Below, in pieces: positions 40,801-52,140 of a stretch of DNA of 64,000 nt (positions within the stretch are counted from its first letter, which is position 1; each line of letters starts with the position of its first letter). The translations under genes were made by a program, and so were the position numbers. Source of the DNA: Saccharomycodes ludwigii (taxonomy: Eukaryota; Ascomycota; Saccharomycetes; Saccharomycodales; Saccharomycodaceae); contig NC_060201.1 of the NCBI RefSeq assembly GCF_020623625.1, positions 1,543,682 to 1,607,681 of the forward strand, written 5' to 3'. The notes beneath the pieces are model-generated. The model was not told where the DNA came from. It made no database searches and saw nothing but the letters and a program-made list of their open reading frames with translations.

Positions 40801-43405
40801 GGAAGAGAAAGTGAAAGTGAAGGTAAGAGTGAAAGAGAAAAAAGAAGAAAAGGATAAAAAAGAAAATGCTGAAGCTCAAGTGACCACAGATAAAATAATA
40901 AACTCACCAAAACTACTGAGAGCCCCAATTTCACAGAAAAAGCTTTCGCCATCAGCTTTACCAGGGAATATTACAAAAAAAATAGACTCAGTTAAACCTT
41001 TACCGGCACTACACAATCAGAACATAACTCATACACAGAAAACAGCTACAAATTTAGAGCACCAACCTGAAAACAATATTAATGATCAAAATGAAAAGAA
41101 ACACAGGAGCTTAGATTCTTTTACAGTTGCAAGTGTTAAAACCAATAAACCATTGGAAATTTTTAGTAGTGCGCCCATTGATTCTGGCAACAAGATCAAT
41201 TCTGATGTTAACATTACTCGTACTTCCACTACTAATATTATTTGTGACACAGATAATTTTAGTAAAAATACAAACATTGATAATAGCGCCAATAATATCA
41301 AGAAACTTAGCTATCTACTTAATGAATCACCATCAATATTACCCACTGTCACAAATCATAACAAGATTTCTAGCAAAAGTATTACAATTAATTCGGACAG
41401 AAATTTACCCAGAGTTAGTAGAGACGTACACTTAGGTCGGAGCAATAATAACTTTATGAATATTAATATTAGTTTTGTAAAGCAGCCCAAAAGAGTAAAA
41501 AAATACAATATGCGCAAAAAATTTTTTATTGATTTCAAGCCATTCACTCTAGCGCAAAATCCTCAAAAAATGAGTCTTAAACTTCGTTATTTTTTTAATC
41601 ATCATGAACTTCCTAAAATTAAAAAGATCGATTTGGTTAGGGTTATTGAGACTGGAGTCGCCCAACATACTCCGTTATGCAAAGATAGTTTAGTTTCAAA
41701 TACCAATGATATTTGCACATTTTTGAATTATGATAATGATCCTATTTTTCAATTACGCAAATTTTTAAATCTAAAAAATGTTGAATATGAATTACGCTCA
41801 GAATTAGAAGCAAAAGGGATATTGGGTAAAAATAACCATAACAATGAAGATAAACATAACACAAACTTTACTACTGCTTCCCTCGCAAATATCAGTTTTA
41901 AAGATAATATAATTGTTAGCAATACTGAAAAGAGTGACAACAACAACAGAACATTCTTTGAAGATATAGAGATGGACAATAATAATAAACATTATAATAC
42001 TTATAAAAACACCACTATCGGTATTAATACTACCGCCACAAATAATACTAGTACTGACAACAACAATGGTGATACTAACCATGTTAATACCGGCAGTTAT
42101 AACAACAACAACAATGCTGGTCATACCAATGACAACAATGATACTAGTGGTAACAATAAAGACAATAACAGTAACATTAACACTAGTAATATTATTATTA
42201 CTACTACTGCCCCTACTGTTACTACTACTACTACTAGTAAGAACAATAATATTACTATTCCCACCAATAATAATGATACTGCTATTTGCAATAATAGTAA
42301 TGACAGCGCCATTACTAGAAATGATAATGTCACTAATGAGAAAGATAACACCACGATTGATAAAAAAAGCTCACTTGGCAAGAGCTTGAATAACACACAT
42401 GAGAATATTAATTGTATTGTTAATAATGAAAAAACAAATAACAATAGAAAACTTAGTCGATCCCCCAATTTTAATAATAATAAAAATGCATCTATCGACT
42501 TTCGAGACACACACTTTAACAGCTTTCCCAGTTCTAAGAACTTTAATTCTATTAAAGACAATATCACCCATTTTGTAACTAATAATAATGCCAATACCAA
42601 AATCAATACTGAAACTAATGAGATGCTGGCTACTACTAATACTACCATTAATAGTAATGAAAATACAAATATTGAAACATCGTTTCAAAATTCACCACAA
42701 TTTGACGTTGAAATGAAACATGCTAAGGGTAGAGAAGACGTTGGTATATCTGTTATTTATACTTCCGATTTAAATGCTCTAATGGAAATCTTATGTGGAT
42801 TAGAGACTTTACTAGTAAATGGAGAAATCAAACAAGCATCCCTATATGGAAGATTGAGAGACTCGCAAAAACTACTTGAATTAAGAAACAAGGAAATTGA
42901 AAAGTTAAAAAATAAGGTAGAACATGGAGATGCCATGGTTTCTGTTAACAAATTGGCAGAGTTTAAAAAAGAAGTGAATGAAAAAGTCAAGGCATTAACT
43001 GCACAATTAATGAATGATATGAAAATTAAGATTAGAAAAGAAGCTAAGAAGTCAAGTCAGCAAATACAAACACTTAAAGATCAAAATGCTGAGTTGTTGG
43101 CTGAGATAGATCTTCATAAAGATGCAAGCCATAATGATGCTACTAGAATCGTACGTAGGTTGTATAATATTCTTCAATCGCCATTTTCGCCAAATAGAGA
43201 TTCCATAATGGCTAAAAATTTGGAAGAGTTATGTGTCAGTTTATCTCAAGTTATAGCCAAGCAAGAAAAATTAATGAAATTAAAAGAAAAAGAGGATCGT
43301 TTGAATAAAAAGGTTATAGGCTTTAAAGAAATCGTAGATTATTGTAAGGAAAACGATTTAACCATGGATGAAGTTTTAGATATTTTAAAAAATAACAAAA
43401 AGTGA
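37103..43405 (+). CDS. SIR4: Silencing protein Sir4, unusually long
   Basis: 2100 aa (S. cerevisiae Sir4 1358). Sir4 is the scaffold of the SIR heterochromatin complex, binding Sir2, Sir3, Rap1 and yKu. The best evidence is the segment around residues 1495-1560: VIETGVAQHTPL, then SNTNDICTFLNYDNDP, matching IEQGIPKHSYL and SVTNDICSVENY in the Sir2-interacting part of S. cerevisiae Sir4. The C-terminus (about 1885-2100) is a long coiled coil, as required for dimerisation and Sir3 binding. Residues about 274-460 look folded (IDGLLIEISQHIKNRHVI, YVFEVVTLVNTLPRG, RYLCFKGMYPQFNDDVFL), with no counterpart that I recall. Between lie Asn-rich disorder, an Asn run of about 19 residues and acidic repeats. 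The PAD region is not recognisable. Its place between ADK1 and PCF11 matches YDR227W, and GGC1 beyond matches the ASF2 (SIR4 ohnolog) neighbourhood. Confidence 0.88.
37836..37888 (+). repeat. (AAT)n microsatellite coding poly-Asn in SIR4
   Basis: A nearly pure AAT run gives about 19 consecutive Asn. Confidence 0.9.
39398..39436 (+). repeat. 12-bp tandem repeat coding acidic residues in SIR4
   Basis: GATGACGACGAG is repeated three times plus a partial unit, coding DDDE. Confidence 0.9.
40757..40805 (+). repeat. (GAA)n microsatellite coding poly-Glu in SIR4
   Basis: About 16 Glu codons in a row, followed by a K/V/E-rich charged segment. Confidence 0.85.
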
Positions 43406-43496
43406 CTAATTCAAAATGTGAATTGAAATATATATATATTTATATATGGTTTTATTTATTCATTATGTTTTATAAAAATTATTTATCTTTTAGTAA

Positions 43497-45614
43497 CTAT
43501 TGGTTTTGCTGAATTTCATAGTAACACGTAGCATGACAATAATTACCATCGTCTGTCTTAATACAATTTGGCCATACCCATTGTCCCTCGTCTTCGTTAT
43601 AAATTCCTTGTATAACATCTTTACACATATAACATTCTATTTCCATACTATTAGATGAGTCTGGTATAACTTCAAACATCAAATTAATATCTTGGATTTT
43701 ATCTGGCCTGTGTTTTTTGTTATTTACATTATGCAGCGGGGTTATGAAATCATTATCTCTAATATTAGTGTTATGATCAAATGATCTCTTTCTGCTATTA
43801 TTATTATTATTATTATCAGAATTAGAACTAGTAGCAGCAGCAGCAGCAGTATCATTAATTCTGGTAAATGAGAAAGGATTAGGATTTTCTTGCGCCAATC
43901 CATGTATTGATAAATTACCTGTAAGGTTTTTATCAAATAAGCGGTGATTAACATTAGCATGGTTATTATATTCATTCATGCCACCATTGCTAACACTGTT
44001 ATCATTAAAGACAATAGCATCGGTATCATTATTATTACTATTTGGCGTATGGATCCACTCATCATCATTTAAATACCAATTTCTACTTTGTAAAACCTTG
44101 TTTCGATTATTTTTCAATTTTTTGTTAATTCTAAAATGCCAATCTAAGTGTTCATTCAATTCTGTAGATTTAGTAACATAACGTTTTCCACACATGGAAC
44201 ATTTACATGGTTTATATCTATACAAAAATTGGACATAATTATTATCGTTTTTGATGGAAATATTAGTGTCAATATTAGTGTTGTTAATAGTCCAATTATT
44301 TAATTGAAAATTGGAAGAATTAATAAATGCATTTAAATCTAGTTTAATACTAATTGAATCCTGTACTAAATTGTTTAGTAACTCTAAAGGGGGCAAATTC
44401 TTAATTAGATCGATAGAATCTATTGAATTAGAAGATAAATAGTTATTACAAAGGCCCACGATACTTTCTTTTCCAGGAATATATAATAAATCATTTTCCT
44501 TCAATGAATTATATAGTTTTTGCAAGTTGTTTATCTTATTTTCTTGTAATTGATGAATAAATTCCTCCGGGGATGTTCTTGAAATGTTGATTGTGTCGGT
44601 TGCTTTACTAGCATTCGGAATGGTAGAAGAAATATTATTATTAGCAGTAGTATTTGTGGAAGGAAATAACGGATTTTGAGACATGCCGAAAATGCCATTG
44701 TTCGAAAATTCATCTGATGTGTTATTTATAACCGCGGGGGCATTGATATTTGCGCCGTTGTTAATAGGAATTGAAGAATTAGAAAACAAAATATTCTTAT
44801 TTGCTTGCGAAAGGGGGAATTGTTGGAGTTGTGAGGATGGTGGTGAGATGTTGACCAATTTTTGTTGTTGTTGTTGTTGCTGCTGCAGTTGTAAAGAATA
44901 TTTTTGTTCCTTGACAAAATTCTGAGTTAATTGATCCTGTACTTGTTTTAAAGCTTCTTGCGGCAATTCTCTTTTTAAAAGTTCTTGTCTTAATTCTTGT
45001 AGCAATATTATTTTAGCATTTGTTTTCTCTACCTGTGTAGCAGAACCATTATTGGCGGTAATATTCACAATATTATTACAAATCATTATTAATCTATCAA
45101 TTTCTTTTAGTAATAGTGGAATGGTTGGTTTTGGTGTAACCATTTTTATTTGCCTTTCATGTAGGGCACTAGCTCGAATTAGAAAATTTTCGATATTCTT
45201 TAATACGTCTTGATCAAAAAGAGGATAAGTGTTACTAGTAGGATCATTAGTACCACCTGTGTTAGGTGGGATAACCCAAGTTTTAAAAGTATTTATTAAA
45301 CTTTGTCTTGTTTTATTATCAACAATTAAATAGGTGGATTTAAAAAGTTTTGCCAAGTTTCGACTGAAATAAATGGTGTAGGGACTCCCTACATTTTTAC
45401 AAATAGAATCCAAAACATAAATTGCATATAATTTTTGCTTAGGTACACTTTTGGTAATTTTTTTTTCTACTAGTTCCACAATTTGTTGAGAATATTCAAT
45501 ATGTTCTTCAGAAAATTTAGCAAGGCTAGCAATAATGGGGCCTGAATTGAAAGTCAATTCGTCTAACATGCTGCTGAATTCTTTCAATACAACATTTTCA
45601 CTTTTATTTGTCAT
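43497..45614 (-). CDS. PCF11: CF IA cleavage/termination factor Pcf11
   Basis: 705 aa (S. cerevisiae Pcf11 about 626). It links mRNA 3' cleavage to transcription termination by binding the RNA polymerase II CTD. The N-terminal CID domain fills residues 1-140 (FSSMLDELTFNSGPIIASL, YAIYVLDSICKNVGSPY, TRQSLINTFKTW). A poly-Gln run (about 242-250) follows, as in the fungal family. The first zinc finger is at about 468-490 (CKCSMCGKRY...HLDWHF), the Clp1-binding region near 515-530 (RNWYLNDDEWIH), and the second finger at about 658-700 (CYMCKDVIQG...WPNCI...YCHATCYYE). It is convergent with SIR4, leaving only 91 bp between stops, and matches YDR228C. Confidence 0.96.
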   Translation of the reverse strand: MTNKSENVVLKEFSSMLDELTFNSGPIIASLAKFSEEHIEYSQQIVELVEKKITKSVPKQKLYAIYVLDSICKNVGSPYTIYFSRNLAKLFKSTYLIVDNKTRQSLINTFKTWVIPPNTGGTNDPTSNTYPLFDQDVLKNIENFLIRASALHERQIKMVTPKPTIPLLLKEIDRLIMICNNIVNITANNGSATQVEKTNAKIILLQELRQELLKRELPQEALKQVQDQLTQNFVKEQKYSLQLQQQQQQQQKLVNISPPSSQLQQFPLSQANKNILFSNSSIPINNGANINAPAVINNTSDEFSNNGIFGMSQNPLFPSTNTTANNNISSTIPNASKATDTINISRTSPEEFIHQLQENKINNLQKLYNSLKENDLLYIPGKESIVGLCNNYLSSNSIDSIDLIKNLPPLELLNNLVQDSISIKLDLNAFINSSNFQLNNWTINNTNIDTNISIKNDNNYVQFLYRYKPCKCSMCGKRYVTKSTELNEHLDWHFRINKKLKNNRNKVLQSRNWYLNDDEWIHTPNSNNNDTDAIVFNDNSVSNGGMNEYNNHANVNHRLFDKNLTGNLSIHGLAQENPNPFSFTRINDTAAAAATSSNSDNNNNNNSRKRSFDHNTNIRDNDFITPLHNVNNKKHRPDKIQDINLMFEVIPDSSNSMEIECYMCKDVIQGIYNEDEGQWVWPNCIKTDDGNYCHATCYYEIQQNQ

Positions 45615-45840
45615 ATTTTTTTTTTTTTTTTTTCTATTGGTTTAATGTCTTTAATGGTAATTCTTGTAGATTATTTTGGAAAGACATTATAATAATAGTA
45701 ATAACAAAGATAAATGAAGAAAAGATTGAAATGGAAGCGGCGAAGGGGGAGCAGGAAAACGGAGAAAAAAACTTGAGTTATTTTGCTATTTTTTTTTCTT
45801 TTTCTTTTTCTTTTTCCTTTCCCACCAATCCAGCGTGTAA

Positions 45841-45847
45841 TTACCCG
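45841..45847 (+). promoter_or_regulatory. Reb1-type site (TTACCCG)
   Basis: A match to the core TTACCCG of the general regulatory factor Reb1, placed in a divergent promoter as is usual for such factors. Confidence 0.45.
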
Positions 45848-45889
45848 CCCACACTTTTTTTAAGAAAAAAAAAAACATTTTCCTTTTCA

Positions 45890-45901
45890 TAATCGCGATT
45901 A
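45890..45901. promoter_or_regulatory. 12-bp palindrome TAATCGCGATTA
   Basis: Perfect palindrome with a CGCG centre in AT-rich promoter DNA between PCF11 and GGC1. No factor is assigned. Confidence 0.35.
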
Positions 45902-46294
45902 AAGTCGTGAAAGGGCCATATATATATATATATATATATATCCGTCGGAAAGTCGGTGTATACGAAACTCGGATCAGTTCTGAAATTAAAAAAAATTAAA
46001 GTCATAAATTAAGAATTACCGGAAGAATCGGCATTTGATCCGAAAAGGAAATAAAAAAGATTGTTAATTTCAGCGAATATTTTTTTTTTTTTTTTTTTTT
46101 TTCATGTTTTTATCAAGGATTAAATCTAAGTAGTTTCAATTCCAGCTATCATGACTTTCACCACCATTCTTTAAAACTTTTTCTTTAAAACTTTTTCTTT
46201 AACATCAAATAACCAGTAAAAAAAAAAAAAAAAAAGGAAATTTAATTTAATTACAAAAAGATCAAGCGAAATACTCATAAACATAAATACCAAA

Positions 46295-47206
46295 ATGTCT
46301 AAAGATAACAAACGTTCTACTCAATCCGGTGCTGCCCGTTTGTTAGGGTCAGCTACCTCTGCCATTTTCGAATTAGGCGTTTTCCACCCTGTCGATACAA
46401 TTTCAAAGAGATTGATGACTAACCAAACAAGAGTTGCTTCCCTATCTCAATTCAATCAAGTTATTTTCCGTAAACATGCTGCAGAGCCATTTGGAAAGAG
46501 ATTTTTTACTTTATTCCCTGGGTTGAATTTTGCATTCAGCTACAAAATTCTTCAAAGAGTTTTAAAGTTTGGTGGTCAACCATATGTTAACGACTTTTTA
46601 AATCAAAACTTTATGAAGTCTTATGACAGTTTATTTGGCTCAAAGACAGGGAAAGCTATGAGAAGTGCTACTGCTGGTAGTGTGATGGGTCTATTTGAAG
46701 TTATTTTGTTGCCCTTGGATGTCCTAAAAATTAAAAGTCAAACTAATCCAGAAGCCTTCAAAGGTAGAGGTGTTTTAAGGATCTTAAAAGATGAAGGTAT
46801 TACCAGTTTATACAGAGGTTGGGGTTGGACTATGGCTAGAAATGCACCAGGTTCTTTTGCTTTATTTGGTGGTAACGCTTTTGCTAAAGAATATATTTTG
46901 AAATTGGAAAATTACGACAAGGCCACTTGGGGTCAAAATTTTATCTCTTCCATCTTTGGTGCTTCTGCATCTTTGATTGTTTCTGCTCCATTGGATGTTA
47001 TTAAAACCAGAATTCAAAACAGAAGCTTTGATAATCCTGAAAGTGGTGTTACAATTGTTAAGAACACCATTAAAAATGAGGGTATTACCGCTTTTTTTAA
47101 AGGTTTAATTCCAAAGTTGCTTACTACTGGTCCAAAATTAGTTTTCTCTTTTGCCTTGGCCCAAACTTTTATTCCAATGTATGATAATTTGTTTAAAAAA
47201 GCTTAA
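46295..47206 (+). CDS. GGC1: Mitochondrial GTP/GDP carrier
   Basis: 303 aa (S. cerevisiae Ggc1 300). An inner-membrane carrier that exchanges matrix GDP/GMP for GTP; its loss disturbs mitochondrial iron. Three carrier repeats are seen with PVDTISKR (32-39), PLDVLKIKSQTNPE (about 146) and PLDVIKTRIQNR (about 236). The blocks FHPVDTISKRLM, GKRLFTLFPGL-like GKRFFTLFPGL, YRGWGWTMARNAPGSFALFG and FFKGLIPKLLTTGPKLVFSF are near-identical to Ggc1. It matches YDL198C, whose neighbour in S. cerevisiae is ASF2, the ohnolog of SIR4. Confidence 0.97.
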   Translation: MSKDNKRSTQSGAARLLGSATSAIFELGVFHPVDTISKRLMTNQTRVASLSQFNQVIFRKHAAEPFGKRFFTLFPGLNFAFSYKILQRVLKFGGQPYVNDFLNQNFMKSYDSLFGSKTGKAMRSATAGSVMGLFEVILLPLDVLKIKSQTNPEAFKGRGVLRILKDEGITSLYRGWGWTMARNAPGSFALFGGNAFAKEYILKLENYDKATWGQNFISSIFGASASLIVSAPLDVIKTRIQNRSFDNPESGVTIVKNTIKNEGITAFFKGLIPKLLTTGPKLVFSFALAQTFIPMYDNLFKKA

Positions 47207-47225
47207 AACTAAAAAAAAAAAATTA

Positions 47226-47241
47226 ATTAAGTAGTATGTGG
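47226..47241 (+). terminator. Candidate Zaret-Sherman-type 3' end element after GGC1
   Basis: ATTAAGTAGTATGTGG followed by TGATTTT lies 20 bp after the stop. It differs by one base from the element after GTB1. Confidence 0.4.
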
Positions 47242-47611
47242 TGATTTTATATGAATATTGTAATTTTTTGTGTTGTTTACTTTCCCCTTCCACTTGTTCA
47301 TGTTTTCATACTTTTATGTTTTACTTTCTGTAAATAAAAGTTAATATAATAATATTATTAGATTTTATTATAACGATTTATTTGCTTTCTGCAAAAAATC
47401 TAGTTCTTTTTTTCTTTTCTTATTTTATTTAAGAATTAGTTTTTTTTATTTTTTTTTATTCTTTTTTTTTGTATTTTTGAGTACCGGAAATTTTGTGTCG
47501 ATTTTTAATTTAATTTTATTTATTTATTTTTTTTTTTTTTTTTTTTGAGGTGTCAGTGTTTTTATAACGGACAGTCTATAAAACAAATTGAGAAGAATGT
47601 GATATATAAAT

Positions 47612-47612
<1 letters not shown>

Positions 47613-47647
<35 letters not shown>
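47613..47647 (+). repeat. (TAA)n microsatellite
   Basis: About eleven uninterrupted trinucleotide units followed by degenerate ones. Confidence 0.9.
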
Positions 47648-47784
47648 GTAATAATTAATATAATAATAATAACTATTAAAATAGCTAAGTGTAGAATTAA
47701 TAATGTCATTCAAAATATTTAATTTTTTCTTTTTATTTATATTTTTAATCTTCAGCATCTAATTTAGAACATATAACAAACAAT

Positions 47785-48815
47785 ATGGAAGGAAAAAATA
47801 ACAGTACTAACACAAATAGAATTATTAATATCAATAGAAATAAAAATAGCAAGATTGATAAACTACAACTATGTTATACACCTAGTATTAATATCATTTA
47901 TAATAATACATATAATACTTTTGAAGCAAAGAAAAAAAGTAAATTAAAACATAATAATACCAGTAACAAAAATAGTTTGCTTTGGTCCTCTAGTAAGAGA
48001 CAAAATACAATTATCATACCAAGTAACTTACCAGAAGAGTATAAGGGAAATATCTGCTTTATCCATCTTAATAATCGAAGTCATATAAACAGTAACGAAG
48101 AAAACACTCATGGAAATAATCTGCTTGTTAGTGGTCTTCAATTTTTACCACCCAATTTTGTTCGAGGAAAATATAACTATAAACAGATATTAAGAGAATT
48201 TATAGCTTCGAAAATATCAAATTCTAACGATTTACTGAGGGAAATAAAAATTATTTCACAAAATTGCAATACTGATTTTTTTATTGATAGCTTTCAACAA
48301 CTGATTAAAAGTAACGATTTAAAAAAATTAAAAACAACAAGAATACAAGATAACAAAAAATCAATACTGAGTAAACTACAGGATTCGCAACTTTGCAGTC
48401 GTTTCGACAGGAATGATGGGATAAACACTCATAAAAACAAGACAATATTATTTGATCCATATACTCATGTTGATCAAGTAAATATAACACGTGACGCCAA
48501 TAATGGTTATAATGCTATTAATTTGAGCAATGTTATAAATAGTTCAATTTGTAATAATATTATTGATAATAGTATTAATACTGAAAAAAATTGCAAGCTG
48601 TCGCCACTTAAAGATAATCATACCCTAGATCAATGCTTTCAAACTTGCATGTTTTTCCAAAATAACAATGGTGCTTATATTAATAGTTCACCAACAAGCA
48701 TTGAAAAGGATAATATTCTTTGTTATATACCATGTCAAACTATACCTTTTTCTCTGTCTAATAATTATCACAATGACATTAGTCAAAATATTATGTTAAG
48801 TTGCCATGAAGATTA

Positions 48816-48864
<49 letters not shown>

Positions 48865-49125
48865 TGTTATTGTTATTATACACAATTTAATGATTACAAT
48901 ATCTATCATCATAATAACATCGTGAGAAATGATAACACAATATTAAATTATACAGGTACAAATGACTATATAACTAATATTACAAATAACAATACTGCGT
49001 CTAGTGGTGCTATTGTTTCTGGTGATGGATTAAGTTATTGTGAGTCTTACAACAAAAGGGTAGCAAAATACAATAAGAGTGGTAATAGTGATCCAACTAA
49101 TTTTTGGATTAAAGGGAAAAAATAA
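47785..49125 (+). CDS. Orphan Asn/Ser-rich protein with poly-Tyr tract
   Basis: 446 aa, not recognised. The N-terminal part is Asn/Lys-rich. Residues about 75-185 look the most constrained (NTIIIPSNLPEEYKGNICFI, LLVSGLQFLPPNFVRGKYN, YKQILREFIASKI). Further on lie Asn/Ser-rich segments and, near residues 343-366, a run of mostly Tyr with His and Cys (HYYYY...CYCYY) coded by a (TAT)n microsatellite. It occupies the slot where S. cerevisiae has YDL199C and MGT1 between GGC1 and TRM8, but it resembles neither a sugar transporter nor a methyltransferase. An intact 446-codon frame through low-GC DNA and an A-rich start context argue that it is a real, fast-evolving gene. Confidence 0.6.
48812..48881 (+). 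repeat. (TAT)n microsatellite coding poly-Tyr
   Basis: An in-frame TAT run gives about 15 consecutive Tyr, followed by CYCYY. Confidence 0.9.
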
Positions 49126-50458
<1,333 letters not shown>

Positions 50459-50658
50459 AAGGTTTTTTTTTGTGTATATTTACTTCATATTTGATAAAAT
50501 ATGACTTGGTTATTATAAAATTTAATTTAATTTTTACTAATAATAGTGTTTTTATATACAAGTTATACATTTCATCTTTTTATGAACAACATATATATAT
50601 ATATATATTAAAAAAATACACAAATGAATAATGAGAAAAAAAATTTTTTTAACAATTA

Positions 50659-51390
50659 TTATTCTTCTTTTTTAGTTTCTGGCTCTTCAGATTTTTTAAT
50701 ATGGTTTTCATGACTCTTTAATGTCAAATATAAGTTCTTAGTACCGGCCATTTCTAAAGTGTTCACCAAACCAGCACCACTCAAGATGTGCAATAAACCC
50801 AACAATTGCTGTTGTAAAGCTGATTTGTTTGGTAATTCTTTAAATTCGTTCAATTTGTCTAAATCTAAAACTTGTTCGTTATTATCTAATCTTGCTCCAA
50901 TGATAAACAATTTGTCATTGTGTTTCTTCAAGGCAGTAAATAAAGCTTTGACATTAGCTGGTTCTACTTCAGTAAAAGAAATGGCACAAGTAGGACCTTT
51001 AAATAGTGGCAGTAATGGATGGTTTTTAAATATTTTTTTCTTATCATTTCCTTTAAAGCATGGATCTTCAAATTTGGAATTTTTTAAATACACTTTAAAT
51101 AAATTATTTCTCAAAACAGTTAATTTACCATTGTTTTTCTGGATTAAATCTCTGAACAATTTATTTTCTGTTTTATTTAAATTATTGTAATGAGCAAACA
51201 ATACCAATGGTGACTTGTCCATTAAATCTTTATAAGTGTCGACCAGTAATGTTTTTCTGGACAATAATGGTTTTATGGTCAAACGCTGGGCAGTGATGGT
51301 GTTTGTAGTGGTGGAATATTTGCAAAATTGGAATACAAATGACATTATGCCATTATTTTTGGTCATGTTAATATTTTTAGAAAACAACAT
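50659..51390 (-). CDS. MRPL11: Mitochondrial ribosomal protein uL10m
   Basis: 243 aa from the chosen start at 51390 (MLFSKNIN); S. cerevisiae Mrpl11 has 249. An in-frame ATG at 51534 would only translate leader (TA)n and poly-Phe-coding DNA, so I exclude it; starts at 51366 or 51348 are possible. A mitochondrial presequence precedes the L10 core (LLSRKTLLVDTYKDLMDKSP, FAHYNNLNKTENKLFRDLI, LPLFKGPTCAISFTEVEP, LLGLLHILSGAGLVNTLEM). It belongs to the large mitoribosomal subunit stalk base. It neighbours TRM8 as in YDL202W. Confidence 0.93.
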   Translation of the reverse strand: MLFSKNINMTKNNGIMSFVFQFCKYSTTTNTITAQRLTIKPLLSRKTLLVDTYKDLMDKSPLVLFAHYNNLNKTENKLFRDLIQKNNGKLTVLRNNLFKVYLKNSKFEDPCFKGNDKKKIFKNHPLLPLFKGPTCAISFTEVEPANVKALFTALKKHNDKLFIIGARLDNNEQVLDLDKLNEFKELPNKSALQQQLLGLLHILSGAGLVNTLEMAGTKNLYLTLKSHENHIKKSEEPETKKEE

Positions 51391-51465
51391 TTTTTTTCCT
51401 CCTTTCTTTTTGCCTGTTTTATTTGGGTATGAAAAATTAACTGATTTGAGGATTTTAATAAAGTG

Positions 51466-51504
<39 letters not shown>

Positions 51505-51644
51505 TAGCCTATTATGTCTTATATATCTCACCAAAATAATTGAAATTGGTTCAAGTGAAAGTGGTTTATCTTGTACATGAAAAAGTTTAATAAAATTTAA
51601 AAAATTAAAAAGGAAAACAGATGTAGATTTATTTGGCTGATGTG

Positions 51645-51652
51645 TTACCCGG
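51645..51652 (+). promoter_or_regulatory. Reb1 site (TTACCCGG)
   Basis: Perfect 8-bp Reb1 consensus in the divergent MRPL11/IVY1 promoter. Confidence 0.55.
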
Positions 51653-51879
51653 AGGTAATTGTAAAAAAAAAAAAAAACAAATACTTTATTTTTAAGTCAT
51701 TCTAAACGAAAAGTTAATCAATGTTAGTGTCCGAGCATTTGATATATCCGTGGAATAAGGAACAGGCCATCGATCGGACTGTTATTACTATTACTATTAC
51801 CAGATTCTTTTTTAAGGGGCGGTGCATGCTGGGTTAAAAGACCGAAGGGATGAGAAATCCCAACAAAACTGGAAAGAAA

Positions 51880-51944
51880 AATAAAATAAATAAAATAAAT
51901 AAAATAAATAAAATAAATAAAATAAATAAAATAAATAAATAAAA
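51880..51944 (+). repeat. AAAATAAAT nonamer array
   Basis: About six head-to-tail nonamers. They create an artefactual minus-strand frame with a YFI-type repeat. Confidence 0.85.
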
Positions 51945-52140
51945 CTGCCCCTCTTTCTCCCTCTCCTTTTAAAGCCCAATAAAGCAAGAAAATATCAATT
52001 AAATCCAGGATATACGGATACTTTCCACAATTCTTACAAAAAAATATTAGAATAAGACTCAATCCATATTACAAAACTACAAGGTACTACCTCATTGATA
52101 AAATAAAATAAAATAAAATAAAATAAAATTTTTAATAATA

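Larger units (their letters stand above)
45615..46294. other. Divergent promoter PCF11 / GGC1
   Basis: 680 bp with a Reb1-type site, a 12-bp palindrome at 45890-45901, an (AT)n run at 45919-45941, a CG-rich patch 45942-45976, and T/A tracts at 46081-46102 and 46219-46235. Confidence 0.55.
47207..47784. other. Intergenic GGC1 / poly-Tyr orphan
   Basis: 578 bp: 3' element (listed), T-rich DNA 47405-47545, and a (TAA)n microsatellite at 47613-47647. No RNA gene was seen. Confidence 0.5.
51391..52140. other. Divergent promoter MRPL11 / IVY1
   Basis: 750 bp. It has an (AT)n run at 51482-51506, a Reb1 site at 51645-51652, a more complex segment 51700-51880 with the octamer AGGGGCGG (51815-51822), a 9-bp AAAATAAAT array at about 51880-51944, and (AAAAT)n at 52101-52129, ending 11 bp before IVY1. 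Confidence 0.6.

Noticed and set aside
48488-48495. CDEI-type site CACGTGAC
   Set aside because: It lies inside an open coding frame and has no CDEII/CDEIII partner; a lone Cbf1-type octamer is not evidence.
51391-51534. N-terminal extension of MRPL11
   Set aside because: It encodes (TA)n-derived YIYIYI and poly-Phe, without family support.
51724-52062. Minus-strand frame with repeated YFI units
   Set aside because: A product of the AAAATAAAT array; no start context or homology.
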